A DNA stretch of 64,000 nucleotides from Ursus arctos (GCF_023065955.2 NW_026622808.1:48744475-48808474), one strand, 5' to 3'. Positions 10,480 to 22,465 are shown, counted from the first letter of the stretch. The notes: a model not told the origin generated them from the letters alone. Numbers and translations are program-made.

Positions 10480-12820
10480 TCAGCTAGTGCTGAGTACCAA
10501 ATACCACATAATCACAAGGCATTAAATATTGGCTTTCCCCCCCCTCATGTTTCTGTGACTGGGGGCACCTTACAACTTATCTTAGCTGGCTCACTTATGT
10601 TACTAGGAGTCAACTGATCTTGGCTGGGAGATTTTGCTCTGAGCTGTGGGACCAGCCAGCTCAGTTCATTATGTCTCACATGAACACTAGAGAGGGGAAA
10701 GATATCACGGGTGATTTGTATTTCTTTTGTATCATTTATTATTTATTATTCAGCTCCCAAATGATCTCTTAAGTCTTTTTCAACTCTCTAATTATTCATT
10801 TTATTAGTTTTCCAAGTCTTATTCCATTTTGAAAATGAAGTGCAAAATTAACAAAGGAGAACATTCTTGTCATGAGAACACCTTGCATCCTAGAGAAGGT
10901 CTCATTCACACATGATTATGAGCTGTAAATAATCTGAATAGTGTTCTAGTGATATTGTCATAAATCAATTACTAAAGTTTTGGGAATTAGTTTAGTGACA
11001 GGTTTTAATTAACTTGCCCCATTGGCAGCATATTTTCCCTAATAAGTTTACAGTTCCTTTTAGATTTATAGTAATTCCTTCATTTTTTCTCTTCTCTCCA
11101 TTACTTATGTAAGCTATATTCCCACGGAGGATACTCACTTTTGCAACCACAGTGTTGGATGGCATACAGTTATTTGGCAGTGGTTTTCAGGATTTGAAAC
11201 AAATCCATATCTTTATTTAGTTTCTGTACTACATGAAAAACTGAAATGCAGGTCTAGATAATTTTTTGGACTTGTCACCTACGATAAATAAGTTTATATT
11301 TAAGTGACTGATTGCAGAGTATAAAATAATTCATCCTCAAAACAAAGACGTGGTAAATATACCCTTGAAAGTATTATAGCTTCCTTAATCCCAGAATTTA
11401 CTTCTCCTTCAGATAACTCTGAAAGGGTGTGACATGGGAACTATCCCCTCCTTCAGCACAGGAAGCTTGTGTACACATTCAAGAGGGCGTCATCTGATGG
11501 TGACATCAACTCACATACCTAAACCCCGGTATGAAATAATTCTGAAACAATCTTCCAGTTGAAATAAAACACACAGAAAATACGAGGGAAAAAAATCAAG
11601 AATGGGCTCATCACAAAGAAACAACAGAGTAGTCCACTGATTTTTCCTGGAAGGCCACAAGGGAAAGTTTCTTTTATATGGGTAGCAGGTACTTTTAATG
11701 AAGACTGAAAACCCTCATCTCTGGAATGCACTAGAATTAACAGATTCTGGTCTTTCTTTTGGAGTGCCATGTAATTTCACAGGATTCAAACTGCAGTGGG
11801 AGAAATGTCCCTTTCTGGTAGCAGCCAACTGAGTTGTTTAAACAATTTGGTGACAAGGAACAGAAACTCACTCAAGTAATGGAGACAGGGATATATTAGA
11901 TATATAGATATATTAGAAAAATTTACATATAAAGAACCACAGAACAAAACAACCAGGGTTCAGGAAGATACCAATTATTGGGTGATTCTGGATTTATAAT
12001 AGCCCTGCAAACTTGAGAAACCTAAGATTCTGACTCCAACACTTTATTTCAAGAGAGGGGGACTCAGTTACTGCCAGGGCCACTCAGATTATGTGAACGC
12101 GTTAAGTTAGCCAGGTGTTTATAAGGGATGATGGCTGCAGCAGCTATCTTTTGACCATGAGGCAGACGCCAAGGTAATTGCAGAGAAATCAACCCAGAGC
12201 CTAGATGTCATAAAATCACTAAGGTAACAAAACTTTGACTGCCTTATTTCCTTTCTTCCCACTTTATGAAATATACCTGCTGTTTTTTGAGTACCCTGTT
12301 ACTGCCAAATAGAAGCATTCTGGTACCTTCTCTCTGAAAATTATTAATACTGAATAATATTATAGTTATGGTTATGCGAATGTATTGGGCAAGACAGATA
12401 CACATGGGATTTATGAACCTTGCAGATGGGCTTAAGGCAGGGCTGCCACTTACAGTTACATAGATTTTTCACTGTGCAATTCTAGGGAGTACCAATCACA
12501 TGGTCCACAATGTATAACTCATATGTGTTGACCCTGGCTTAGTTCCTCATTTTCTCTTTCTAACCACTCATATTCCCAGAAATTTCCTTTTTATAATACA
12601 TAAGTTATTTAAAGAAAATAAACCCCAACTCTTTGCCTAAAGTACCTAAGGTAGGAGCAAGTGGGGGTCTCTAATGAAGCAGGACTTTTCCCCTTGGGAG
12701 GAGCTTTTACTCAGCCACCAGGCAGGATGTATGCATGACGGGCAGTGTGATTTCAAGGCCTCTCATTATTTGAGGACTGTAGGCTGCAGATGAGGAATTA
12801 TGGTAGTGGAAGGTCAATCA
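10480..12820. other. Mostly unassigned sequence
   Basis: Two blocks look like decayed interspersed repeats that I cannot name. One is 10540-10700, with repeated 'agctggctcact', 'aactgatcttggctggg' and 'ggaccagccagctc'. The other is 11850-12080, with 'ggaacagaaactcactcaag'. The remainder, including an AT-rich TAATTA-bearing stretch at 10870-11060, shows no known element. Confidence 0.35.
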
Positions 12821-13208
12821 AATGTATGGTTTTGTTGTTTGTTTGTTTTTTTTTTTTAATCCCTAAGAGAAAAGAGAATGGTAGTCTGTTTTTCTACACT
12901 GAAGAGGAATAGAAATGTGATTTGTGTTGGTGGGCACACAAGAATTCTGCATCTCAGTAATAGGATCTGGACAGAGCTTTCATATCTATAGAAGGCCTGG
13001 GGAAATGGTAATTCTGATTGTTTACTTGGAGCTTGAGGGAATATTTTGGGTAAAGGCTGGTAATGGAGCACAAGCAAAGAGAGTATATAGATGTTACTTT
13101 CTAAGACTAGAGAGAGGGAAGTTTTCCTCTGTCCTTCTCTCTTGGGTATTGGCACAGAAATTGAGTGTCCCTCATAGATAGGGAGGGGAAGAAGCTGAGA
13201 GAAGGCAT

Positions 13209-13235
13209 TGTGTGTGTGTGTGTGTGTGTGTGTGT
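13209..13235. repeat. (TG)n dinucleotide microsatellite
   Basis: About 13 uninterrupted TG units. An antisense open frame with alternating His-Thr (12856-13347) is a by-product of it. Confidence 0.95.
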
Positions 13236-13369
13236 CCCCTGAAATGACTTTTATTCTCCCCAAATGAACTCTGAGATAGCGTTCATGATTATTTATTTCT
13301 CCTGCACCGTAGAGAAAGGAGAGCAGAAATATCCAGATTCCCCCCAAATAGCTATTACTTTGGAGTGTT

Positions 13370-13525
13370 TTGTTTAAGAACGTGGACTCAGACCCAGATG
13401 GCCTGGTTCAAATCCTGACACCACCAATCACCAGCTGTGTGAATTTGGGGTAGTCACATAACCTCTCTGGGCCTCCGTTTTCTGCTAAGAAAAATGGCAT
13501 ATCTTGATGTTAATTCCCTCAAACA
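13370..13525 (+). mobile_element. MIR SINE, 5' two-thirds
   Basis: 'aacgtggactcagacccaga', 'ggttcaaatcctgacaccac', 'agctgtgtgaatttggggta' and 'cacataacctctctgggcc' are the tRNA-related head and core of MIR. Confidence 0.85.
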
Positions 13526-13919
13526 CAGACTCTGACATAGTAATTCAAGTGCAAACCGTTTATTTGGGAAATGTTTCCGGGAAACATGGGTTGGAAAATG
13601 GGGAAGTAAGAGAAGGAAAGGAGAAAGTCAGTAAAGGATGCTTTATCAAAACACTGTGGGGAACTGGGGACTCGGGTTGAGTGCAGAAGAGACCTCAGAT
13701 TTATCCCAGTCCAGGAGAAAACTCTAAGAAATTTATCACTAAACCTTGATGGTTGCTTATGTGTCATTTATTTCCTGGCACTTCCCAATCTCCCTGTGCT
13801 TGGGCCAAATGTGTTCCCAAAGCAAGGGAAGAAAAGCCCTCAGTGTGTAGATGTGAAAGCCGAAGGAATATGGATATGGATACGGGCTGGATACTAACAG
13901 CATCTGCGACAGCGCATCC

Positions 13920-14035
13920 TAATACATAATTGGGTTCCTCTGAGCATTAGATGAGTTTACGTGTGCGTGCTTAGAGGCATGCCTGGCACATAGTGAGCTC
14001 TGTACTAGAGCTGTTCCTATTGTTGTGCTCAAAAC
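13920..14035 (+). mobile_element. MIR SINE 3' part
   Basis: 'gagcattagatgagttta', 'gcttagaggcatgcctggca' and 'catagtgagctctgtactag' match the MIR 3' half. Confidence 0.65.
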
Positions 14036-14043
14036 AGCCCTGT

Positions 14044-14132
14044 GGGTAAGAGCCAGGGTATGGAATTGGGCTGGATTCAAGTTCTGGCTCTAGCACTTAC
14101 CACTTGGGAAGCCAGATTCTCAGTCTCTAAAG
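14044..14132 (+). mobile_element. MIR SINE 5' part, cut by a hAT insertion
   Basis: 'gtgggtaagagccagggta', 'ctggattcaagttctggctc', 'agcacttaccacttgggaa' and 'ctcagtctctaaag' match the MIR head and core. It stops where the hAT element begins. Confidence 0.6.
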
Positions 14133-14357
14133 CAGGGGTGGGCATCAACAAACTTCTTGTGTAAAGTCTAGGTGGTAGTTTTTCATCTTGGTGAGAGCCC
14201 TATGGTGTCTGTCTTGACTACTCAACTTGCCTTTCTAGAGTGAAAGCAGCCTCCGAGAAGACATAAATGAACGAGTATGACTGTGTTCCAGTAAAACTGT
14301 ACTTTCTAAAACAGGTGGTGGCTTGGATTTGGCCCATAGACCGTTGTTTCTCCCATG
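14133..14357 (-). mobile_element. hAT-type DNA transposon, non-autonomous
   Basis: It starts CAGGGGTGGGCATCAACAAACTTC and ends in text equivalent to 'ggatttggcccatagaccg...tttctcccatg', a reversed copy of the family with termini CAGGGGTTGGCAAACT. Two further copies lie at 17261-17510 and 55014-55233. Flanks ctctaaag and agccaaag are weakly alike, compatible with a decayed 8-bp TSD. It has no transposase. Confidence 0.7.
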
Positions 14358-14419
14358 AGCCAAAGTGTCTGTTTCCACCGCTGTCTCATGTGAGATAAAG
14401 AACAGACCTTACTTCACAG

Positions 14420-14685
14420 GAGGCAGTAGAACATGGACATTAAAAGTAGAGGCTGTGTCAGTCTGCCTTGTTTCGGACCTCAGCTGGTGTACTTTTTGCT
14501 TTGGTGACTTTATGCAAAGCACTTATTCTCTCCAACCTTCATTTTTCTCATCTGCAAAATGGACATGATAAGAATATCTGCCTCCTAGAATTCTTGTGGG
14601 GATGAGATGAATTACTCCACATACCAGGCTTAGCATAGTGTGTGGCATATGATCAGAACTCAATAAATGTTTCATTACATTCATT
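14420..14685 (+). mobile_element. MIR SINE, near full length
   Basis: 'ttctctccaaccttcattt', 'ctcatctgcaaaatggacat', 'gtggggatgagatgaatta' and 'aactcaataaatgtttcatt' are in MIR order. Confidence 0.8.
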
Positions 14686-14848
14686 TTGAATTCTTCCACT
14701 GCTCTGCTTTTTCATTGGAAGAATCCACTGGAATTCTAGGGAGGAAAGATAACAGGACAGTTCTTGAGATCCTTGCTAAGATTTGGATCTGGCACAAATA
14801 TTGACTAGTTACATTTGAATAAACTATTAGAACTGCAAGGGCTTAGAT

Positions 14849-15064
14849 CAGTAGTTCTTAAAGCTAGAGGTGATTTGCCTCTCGGGGGTCATTTGGCAAT
14901 ATCTGGGGATTTGTGTTTGTTCTAACTAGGGGAGAGGGGACTCCTGGCATCTTGTGGGTAGAGGCAAGGATACTGCTAAACATTCTACAATGTGCAGGAT
15001 AGTTCTGCACAACAAAGATTTATCTGGGCCCAGATGTCACTAGTGCTGAGATTGAGAAAATCTG
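14849..15064 (+). mobile_element. MER20 hAT-Charlie DNA transposon
   Basis: It runs from CAGTAGTTCTTAAAGC to GAGATTGAGAAAATCTG. Inside are 'catttggcaatatctgggga', 'ggcatcttgtgggtagaggc' and 'ctgctaaacattctacaatg'. The length of 216 bases matches a complete element. Flanks gcttagat (14841-14848) and gtttagat (15065-15072) differ at one base and form the 8-bp TSD typical of hAT transposons. Confidence 0.93.
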
Positions 15065-15072
15065 GTTTAGAT

Positions 15073-16080
15073 TGGATATGTCACTTCTGAACTTTTACTC
15101 TCTAACATTTGGTACTGTGCATGTCACAATATTTCACATGATTTTTAACTTGTCATCATGATTTGTCAGTTCACAGGCTTCAAAAAGATGCATAGAAATA
15201 TTTTGTCAAGATAAATAGATTTAGGTGTGGAGTATAATTTTTTTGAATGACACTATCGTTTTAAAAAATACACCAGGTGCCTGGGTGACAAAACCACATA
15301 CTTCATTTTCTTCTAAAACAATTTTAACTGTTGAAGAATCTTTTTAACAATACAAATGATGTTCTTTACATTCTGTATCTTTCTATCAATCTAGGACAGC
15401 ATTTGAGATGATAAAGGACAGCCTCCCAAATCCATCATCTTTGTTGTGATTTAAGGAAGACTTTTCTCCATAAATTACCAAGGTATCTGGCAATGAGAAG
15501 TGTGCAAGGCTATTATTTATACCTGTTTAACTCTCAATATTATGACAGCAGGATTTTTGAAATGGACTATCCCAATTCAAAATGCTTTTTGTTCTGAATT
15601 TCACCACATTGGAGTGATTGTTAATAGCTCTTCACTGTCGAGAAATCACCATGAACTCTTATTTTTAAGTGTTGAGATCTTCTCCCAACTTGACAGAGGA
15701 ATCTGCTAGAGATTTTTTTATTTTAAAAAATCTACAGCTCTAAATAGGCTGTCTCCATCAATACATCCCTTCTCAATGACAGCATCTTGTTTTTGGCCTC
15801 AGCTTGTACCTGAATCTCCCCATATTTGCATGACCCCTTAGGCTTTCCAACGTCCTTACACTTTTCTAGCATTCTCCCCTAGTCCATGTGGAACCTTTGG
15901 GCTATGAAGAAAGGCATCTTTTACTCTGAGGAAATAATCTCCATAAAGCAGGACACAGAGTTTTGACTGGGAGATCTTAAAATGTGTACAATTTGTACAC
16001 TCGTACAGGGCATTCCTAAAAGTTATGTCGTAACCAGACTTGTCCCCCAGCTTTCTATCCTGTGGGATCATCTGCATTTA
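15073..16080. other. Unassigned sequence
   Basis: No clear element. A short 'ggtgcctgggtgac' at about 15276 recalls a SINE head but is too short to call. Confidence 0.35.
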
Positions 16081-16084
16081 TTTT

Positions 16085-16200
16085 GTACTTTCACTTATTT
16101 GATCATTTATTCTTCCAGCCAACAAATATTTGTGGAGTTCCTTCTCTGTGCCTGACGTAACAGTGAACAAGACAAAGTCTCCTATCAGGTTCTGCATTGT
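16085..16200 (-). mobile_element. L2 LINE 3' end, antisense
   Basis: 'ttattcttccagccaacaaa', 'tatttgtggagttccttct' and 'gtgcctgacgtaacagtgaa' read as the reversed L2 terminus. Confidence 0.6.
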
Positions 16201-16209
16201 GTCTAGCAT

Positions 16210-17255
16210 TACCTAACTTTCAAAAAGGTAGAACCATGACTCCAACACAAATACAAAATGAACACACATCAAAGATTTTATTTAACTCATTAATTAATGA
16301 GGGAGCCAGTTATATTTAACAACTGGTTCAAGTGAGAATTGAATTCCCGAAGATTTATCATCTCCACTGCACCAGATTCATTTGTGTTGCCACAAGCAGG
16401 GCTCCTTTGCCTTGCTCTCTAAAGAAAACATTGATTTCACCAGCACCATCCATAAATTAACTTTTTCTTCTCAGAGTTGCAAAATAGACTGGTGAAAGAC
16501 GATGAAAGGTATATACTCCCATAATTGGATTATCATTGGAGGATCCCTTAGACATCATCTAGCATTCTACAGCAGTTAGCTTTAGTTCATTAAAAGTCTT
16601 CACAATTTCCCCTAACCCTAGCCTAGACAACTTTCAAATATACAAACATTTCAGATAATGAGGACAGAAATAAATGACAGAAATAAAGTAGTGTGCTGTT
16701 GAAAGAGGGTGCTTGGGTGGTGGGTGGGACCTTCTTTAGACAGCAGAGCCAAGGAAAATCCCAAGGAGAATTGTCTCAAGTAGTACTCCGAGTAGATTGC
16801 CTATTTAAATTTAAACAGATGGGATAAGGACCTTATTCTACAGGTGACAGTGTCCATGTTTAAGGCCTGAGTAGGCTGCCAGTAGAGGTTCCTGGCACTT
16901 TTTCCAATAGCAATAAAAACAGAATCATATCTACCAACTAGTCTCCTACATCTCTGTGCATTCCTCCTCCCAAAATTTGCTGTCCCTATTTTAATGTATG
17001 TATTTATTTTACTTTTATCCAATGGAATCTGTTTCTGCTCTTTATTTTGCAAAATTTTATTTTACAGTAATTTGTGTGGCATAGGATTACCCAAATGGCA
17101 AATTAGGCTTTGAGCAACAAAGGGAGACCAAAAAGGAGAATTTTTTTTTTAAATAATATTATATTTTAAAAAGTAGCCATCAGATAAAAGAGAACTTTGT
17201 CTAGACTTTATCTATTTGAAGTTTTGGCATGATTTTAATTTTGATTAAGGTTTGC
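16210..17255. other. Unassigned sequence
   Basis: No recognisable element or exon; AT-rich. Confidence 0.35.
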
Positions 17256-17260
17256 AAAGC

Positions 17261-17510
17261 CAGGGTTTGCATACTACGGCTTGTACGGTTTGCAAACATG
17301 GGCCAAATATAGCCCCCTGCCTTTTTTTTGTAATTAAAATCTGATTAGGTAACAGCTACTCTCATTTGTTTACATATTGTCTGTGACTACTTTCACATTA
17401 CAGCAGCAGAGGTGACCATTTGTGATGGAGACTGTGTGACCTGCAAAGCCTAAAATGCTCATTATTCAGCCCTTTGTGGGCAGAGTTTTGCCAGCTCCCG
17501 AGTCACAAAA
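17261..17510 (+). mobile_element. hAT-type DNA transposon, sense copy
   Basis: It contains 'cagggtttgcatactacggc', 'catgggccaaatatagcccc', 'tttacatattgtctgtgact' and the end 'cagagttttgccagctcccg'. It is the same family as 14133-14357 and 55014-55233, diverged, with an insertion near the 5' end. Confidence 0.7.
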
Positions 17511-17524
17511 TTGGTCGGAATTAA

Positions 17525-17665
17525 GCATTTCATCCATTTGTTTGTTTATTTATTTATTTATTTAACAAATATTTAAAAATAGCTACAATGTGCCAGACAG
17601 TGTTCTAAGATCTGTAATCACAGCATAATGGGAGACACAGTTTTATGATTCAGAAGCTTTTAATC
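17525..17665 (-). mobile_element. L2 LINE 3' end, antisense, with (TTTA)n
   Basis: A short (TTTA)n stretch leads into 'aacaaatatttaaaaatagc' and 'tgtgccagacagtgttctaa', the reversed terminus shared by L2 copies. Confidence 0.55.
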
Positions 17666-17669
17666 TGAT

Positions 17670-20385
17670 ACTAGATTATTTTGTTTTCTTCTTTAATTTT
17701 TAAGATGATAGGTGAAAGAGTGTGCTGCAAAATTTTAGTAGTGAGGTATTTGCCTCCAGGTTTTGGTCTGGGTGCTCCCAAAAGCCGACTCTCACGTAAG
17801 GATTTGGGTGTGAACATTTTATTTGAGCTGTCAAGGACACACCCCCAGAAAAGGAAGGGAACGCGATCCATAGAAAGTGTATTCCTAAATCACCTGCCAC
17901 ATCGGGTGACTGGGACTTAATCCCAAGGGGAAACTCTGGGAAATGTGTAAAACACATACCTCAGAAATGGCCCACCCAAGAGACAAGAGAGTGGGAATGT
18001 TTGTACACAAACTCTCAAGAGTCATTAATAGTGGCATGCTTGTGTGTGTGTGTGTGTGTATGCGGAAGTGTGAAGTGTGTGTGAGGTAGGAGGAGGGAGT
18101 TTTAATTTCTTAGCATTTGTGGCTTTCCTCTGGTGGGATATGCCTTGATATCTAGAAACTCTCCCTCATCAGGGGTTTTATTTTGCTTCCCTCCCTTACC
18201 TCTCAAGAGCCATTACCAAGCATGTTTATCCAGTTCCCACAGGTACTTATTAGTCAGGTCCTAAAACTCCATTGCCGAGTAATTCTTTTCTTCCTGAAAC
18301 AAAGTTGGTACTCTTCAGTGACGCTTAGCGCTTGTTACTGACCCATGTGGGAAGATGGGGCAGGTCTCTAAGAAAAAAAGTATATCATCTTGCAAGACCT
18401 TCTCCCAAGCGAGGCCTCTGCTTGGTCTCCAGGCAAGGAAATAACATTACCTTCTATCCATGGGACATGGGTGACTTCTGCATCCCAGAGGTCCAGAGGA
18501 ATCAGAGAGTTCAAGTGTCTAGGGTGCATTTACCCCAGTGAACCTATCCCATATCTCATGGTCCCCCGTTTGCTCCATGAGCACCTGCCTGTAACAGAGC
18601 AGGCTTGTCAGGGCTGTGACTTAAACATTCCCTACAATGATTCTTTTACATCAGATCCTGGTCCTGATTTCAGCATGATCTTCCCTCAGCCTGCAGAAGA
18701 TGAGTTTCTTTAAATGGTATTGGAGAGAGATTATGGCTTTCCCATTGTGCCTTGGCTTGGTGTTCAGCTCACTTGAACTCTGCCATTTTCTTTTTTTAGC
18801 TCACTCATGGTACCTGACACAACTACCCAATTCCACGGCCCTTCATTGGCCATTGCCACCATATCTCTCAAGTGTTTGAGACATTGTGCAAACCAGTGTA
18901 GCCTCTCTTATCTGTCCCATCCCAATGCATCCTCAAGGGAGACTTTTAGCAATTCTGGTATCACAGCACACCATTCCACTTGCTACCAGCAATGGTGATT
19001 GTGTTACCATTTTGCCACTGAACAGCAGAAGTCAGTTCCAGATTTGTTTCTTAAGATGACTTTGTGTTCTAACAAGGGTGACAAACCCATCCCTGTTTGT
19101 CTAGCAGTGTCTCTGGTTGTAGTACTGAAAGCTCCATGTCCTGAAAAAGTCCTCAGTTTCAGGCAGATGTAGGATGGTTTTTCCTGCACTGCCTTAGTTT
19201 TAAAATTGAAAATCCCCCTAAATCCTGAGCAAACCAGTCTAGTTGGCCACCCTATTTCCAACTGTCTTATTGCCCCCCAGGTGGATCCTGAGGTTGATCC
19301 AGCTTTGTTTGGGAGATGCAGAAAATAATATGATATGTTGAAGGGCAGATAGCCAGTCAAGACAACATTAGTAAGCCGGGTACCACTGTGAGCAGTCAGA
19401 TCCTACTTCCATGGGAAATTGGGAAATAGGGCAAAACACATGCACCAGCAATTTCACAGTAGAGAAGGAAGGACATTGGGAAGTTGACATACCAGTTCCT
19501 CAGAGTCCTTGGGAAGGGCTACTCCTGAAGTGTGTTAAATTCTGGGTACTTCTAGCCTGTTCGCCAGGGTCATGGTATTCTTATTGTAGTTTCAGAAAAA
19601 CAAAAACAAAAAAACATTCCGGCCAGGGATGCAGAGGTTGGCAGCTGGTATTTGACTGGAGACACTGAAAGATCTGGAAGATACGCGAGGCAATTTAACA
19701 TTGGGTCTTCCTACCCCTGGCAGTACTTGGATCCACTGATGACCCATGTTAAGTTGACTTCATCATAGTGAGGGGGTGGCTGGCCAAGACTCACAACAGG
19801 AGGTTGAATGGGGAAAAGCTACAGTCCTGTCTGTTAGACCTGAGCCACAATTTCTGTCTGTCATCTCTTCGCTCTATCGTCTATTTTAGATTGCTCTCAC
19901 CCTTGGCCAGCAATCCTGTCAGTCTCTATTTTTCCCCCAATGAAGGTAGAGCATCCTTTCCTGGGTCAGAGTCAGCGTATAGTCTATAACCCTGAATTGG
20001 GAGCCAGGGATAGAAATGCATAGTTTGCAGATTTGCCACTGTGATAACTCACATAGTGTCTAATGTTTTATAGCTAGAGATGTTACAGTTAGTTATATCT
20101 TGTGGCCAAATCCCTTGAAACAGCTCCTATATCCACCCAAAGCCAGCGCCCTGTCATTAGTGTTGGAAGAGGTGATACCATGTACATTCCTCCCTCATTC
20201 TGTTGCTGACCACACATCGTTTTACTAGCTTGATGAAACAGCATCAATTTTGCCACCTCACTTAAACATGGATCTTTGTCCAGAACAGATGGTAAGGATG
20301 GAATCAATTTGCTCCCTTTCCATTTTTATATATTAGAAGCAGTTCTTTAGTTGGTTGTAATGTTATAACTTGGCCATTGCAGGTG
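17670..20385. other. Unassigned block, possibly old LTR debris in part
   Basis: No element can be named with confidence. The tract 17790-19020 has somewhat higher GC and frames up to about 118 codons, and has the feel of a decayed retroelement, but no recognisable retroviral motif was seen. A (TG)n of ten units lies at 18041-18060. Confidence 0.3.
18041..18060. repeat. (TG)n dinucleotide microsatellite
   Basis: Around nine to ten TG units, followed by a decayed GTGTGAAGTGTGTGTG tract. Confidence 0.85.
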
Positions 20386-20393
20386 TGGAAGGC

Positions 20394-20506
20394 AAAATAA
20401 TTGCTTTCCCAAAGATGTTCACACCCTAATCCCCGTAACATATGAATACATTTCCTTACATGGCAAAGGGAACTGTGCAGATATGATTAAGGATCTTGAC
20501 ATGGGG
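20394..20506 (+). mobile_element. LTR retroelement, left part (MaLR/ERVL-like solo LTR)
   Basis: The text 'tgtggaaggcaaaataattg', 'cccaaagatgttcacaccct', 'aatccccgtaacatatgaat' and 'atggcaaagggaactgtgca' is the left part of a mammalian solo LTR of MaLR/ERVL type. It is interrupted at 20506 by a SINE and resumes at 20722. The family name is uncertain. It holds no coding region. Confidence 0.6.
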
Positions 20507-20703
20507 GGGGTACCTGGGTGGCTCAGCCGTTAAGCATCTTCCTTCGGCTCAGGTCATGATCCCAGGGTCCTGGGATTGAACCCCGCCTCGGGCTCCCTGC
20601 TCAGCAGGAAGCCTGCTTCTCCCTTTCACACTCCCCTTGCTTGTGTTCCCTCTCTCGCTGTCTCTTTCTGTCAAAAAAATAAATAGAATCTTAAAAAAAA
20701 AAA
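20507..20703 (+). mobile_element. CAN SINE inserted in LTR, perfect 18-bp TSD
   Basis: A full SINE runs from TACCTGGGTGGCTCAGCCG to a poly(A) tail. The 18-bp TSD (aaggatcttgacatgggg) lies at 20489-20506 and 20704-20721 and splits an older LTR. The body (TGCTCAGCAGGAAGCCTGCTTC) differs slightly from the youngest arctoid copies. Confidence 0.95.
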
Positions 20704-20721
20704 AAGGATCTTGACATGGGG

Positions 20722-21101
20722 AGATTATCCTGGATTTTTGGGTAGGCTCAGTGTAATCACAAGTGTCCTTGTAAGTGAAAGACAGAGGCTCTAATCAGTG
20801 TCAGGGAAGGAGATGTGAAGATAGAAGCAATGGTCAGAGTGATATGATTGTGGCTTTGAAGATGGAGAAAGGAGCCATGAGCCCAATAGTGAGGACAGCC
20901 TCCTCCAGCAGGAGAAGGCAAAGAACAAATTTTCCCCAAGAACATCCAGAAGGAACACAACCTCTCTAACACCTTGATGTTAGTCCCGTAAGACCCGCTT
21001 CAGACTTCTGACCTCCAGAGCTGTAAGAGTATACGTGTATGTTTTTAAAACCACTAAGTTTGTAGGAATTTGTTACAACCACAATAGGAAACTAATACAC
21101 A
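20722..21101 (+). mobile_element. LTR retroelement, right part
   Basis: It continues the LTR with 'agattatcctggatttttgg', 'gtaatcacaagtgtccttgt', 'acaccttgatgttagtcccg' and 'cttctgacctccagagctgt'. It ends at 'aggaaactaatacaca', a usual CA-ending LTR terminus. It is part of a single element with 20394-20506. Confidence 0.7.
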
Positions 21102-21224
21102 GGGTATAAGAGCTCGAAGCTATGGAGCTAAAGTGGAGGCACTGATGTTCGGAGCTAAAAGAAGAGGCATGGATGTTTCTTTTTCTGGTGGAATTCTAGT
21201 GCAGATATTAAAAATCCAGTAACT

Positions 21225-21440
21225 GAATTCACATTCCACGGCTCTACCACTTAATTGCAATGTGACCTTCAGAAAGTTATGTAACAGTTTCACACCATGG
21301 TTCCGTCATCTGTAAAACGGGCTTTGTAATGGTATGTCGCTTATGTCATTGCTATGAACATTGAACAAGATCAACTACATAATGCATTTAGAAGACTTCC
21401 TGGCATGTAGTAAGAGCTCAGAAGCATTGACTATCAATGT
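21225..21440 (+). mobile_element. MIR SINE, near full length
   Basis: 'cggctctaccacttaattgc', 'catctgtaaaacgggctttg' and 'cctggcatgtagtaagagct' are in MIR order. Degenerate GATGAT/ATGATG triplets follow its 3' end to about 21485. Confidence 0.8.
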
Positions 21441-21499
21441 GGTGACATCATAACGATGATCTTTATGCTTATGATGATCTCATAATTCACAGAACATTC

Positions 21500-21685
21500 T
21501 CGTATGTATTAGTTTAAGCTTCAGTCAGTCCTGTGAGATTGTTTCCCGCTTCTCTCCCTCACCCTTTTCTACATAGACTCAGAGGATCTGGGAAGGGAAA
21601 ATGGATTTGCACAAGGTCTCCGAGTCATTAACAGGCACAGTTAAGAATACCTCATAGCCCGGTGCTCTTTTTCACTTCCGGTTTG
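21500..21685 (-). mobile_element. MIR SINE, antisense, diverged
   Basis: 'ctgtgagattgtttcccgct', 'ctacatagactcagaggatc' and 'gcacaaggtctccgagtcat', then 'gcccggtgctcttttt', follow the reversed MIR order with heavy divergence. Confidence 0.55.
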
Positions 21686-22254
21686 ATGTCAGGAATACCA
21701 TGAAATGAGTGCTGAATTCCAGAGCTGAAGGACAAACACGTGTGCCTGAAAAGTGGTGTGTGCACAGCCTCGCAGTCTTAGTGTCTTAGAATACAACTGC
21801 GAACCATGTACCGATACCTAGTTAGACTTAGAGACTTTAGAGTTTGATTACTTTTAAATGAAAAGCCCATTGGGGGGAAAAAAAGGCTCATATAATTTTC
21901 TCTGCTGCTCCATCTCGGAGTATAGTCACTGCCTGGAAAGCTAAGGTCTGGTGGCAGAAAAATGCCCCCGTTGAGAAGTTTCGGGATCAGAGGCTGCCCA
22001 GTGATTGCCGAAGCTGGAATCAAATTGGGGAGATGTTCACTATTATATCCCAAATCCACACGTGCTGAGTAATACATAATTGTGCCTGTCACTTCCAGGG
22101 TGTGAATGGTATCAAAGTGCCTCTTCCTGCAACCTCATCTTTACTACAGGAGCTGAGAAAAAGTTTTGGGGAAAATTCATGCTAATGGCTTGAAGCACAG
22201 GACCATGCAATAAGGACTATTGGACTCGATGCCATTTCTAATCATAGCAGGAAT

Positions 22255-22465
22255 AGCTAATGCTCGCTGAGTGTTTGCGAAGTGCCGGGCACTGTAATCC
22301 TGCTATGTAAATGTATATAAATACATTTATTCCTCACACCGACCTTGCAAGGTGGGGACTAGTAGTTATCTGGTTTCATACATGAAGAGATGGAGGCAGA
22401 GAAGCTAAGTAACTTGCTTAAGGTCACTGAGTTAGCAAGTGGCAGAAGTGGGGATTGAACCCAAG
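22255..22465 (-). mobile_element. MIR SINE, antisense
   Basis: 'gaagtgccgggcactgtaat', 'ttattcctcacaccgacctt', 'gcaaggtggggactagtagt', 'gctaagtaacttgcttaagg' and 'agtggggattgaacccaag' are a well-ordered reversed MIR. Confidence 0.9.

Noticed and set aside
10540..10700. Repeated 'gctggctcact' and 'gatcttggctggg' text suggesting an old repeat
   Set aside because: It recalls a mammalian repeat, but the family cannot be named and ends are not visible.
12856..13347. 163-codon antisense frame, the longest in the window
   Set aside because: It contains a His-Thr run from a (CA)n repeat and shows no domain, splice context or conserved pattern.
13520..13780. Possible LTR fragment ('caaaccgtttatttgggaaa')
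   Set aside because: It resembles a mammalian LTR-type repeat I cannot identify, and no TG/CA ends were found.
15272..15292. Possible SINE head (ggtgcctgggtgac)
   Set aside because: Only about 12 matching bases and no body or tail follow.
17790..19020. Possible endogenous retroviral internal sequence
   Set aside because: No protease, reverse transcriptase or envelope motif was seen; texture alone is not evidence.
19004..19360. 118-codon antisense frame
   Set aside because: No domain was recognised; it sits in an unassigned block with no sign of exon boundaries.
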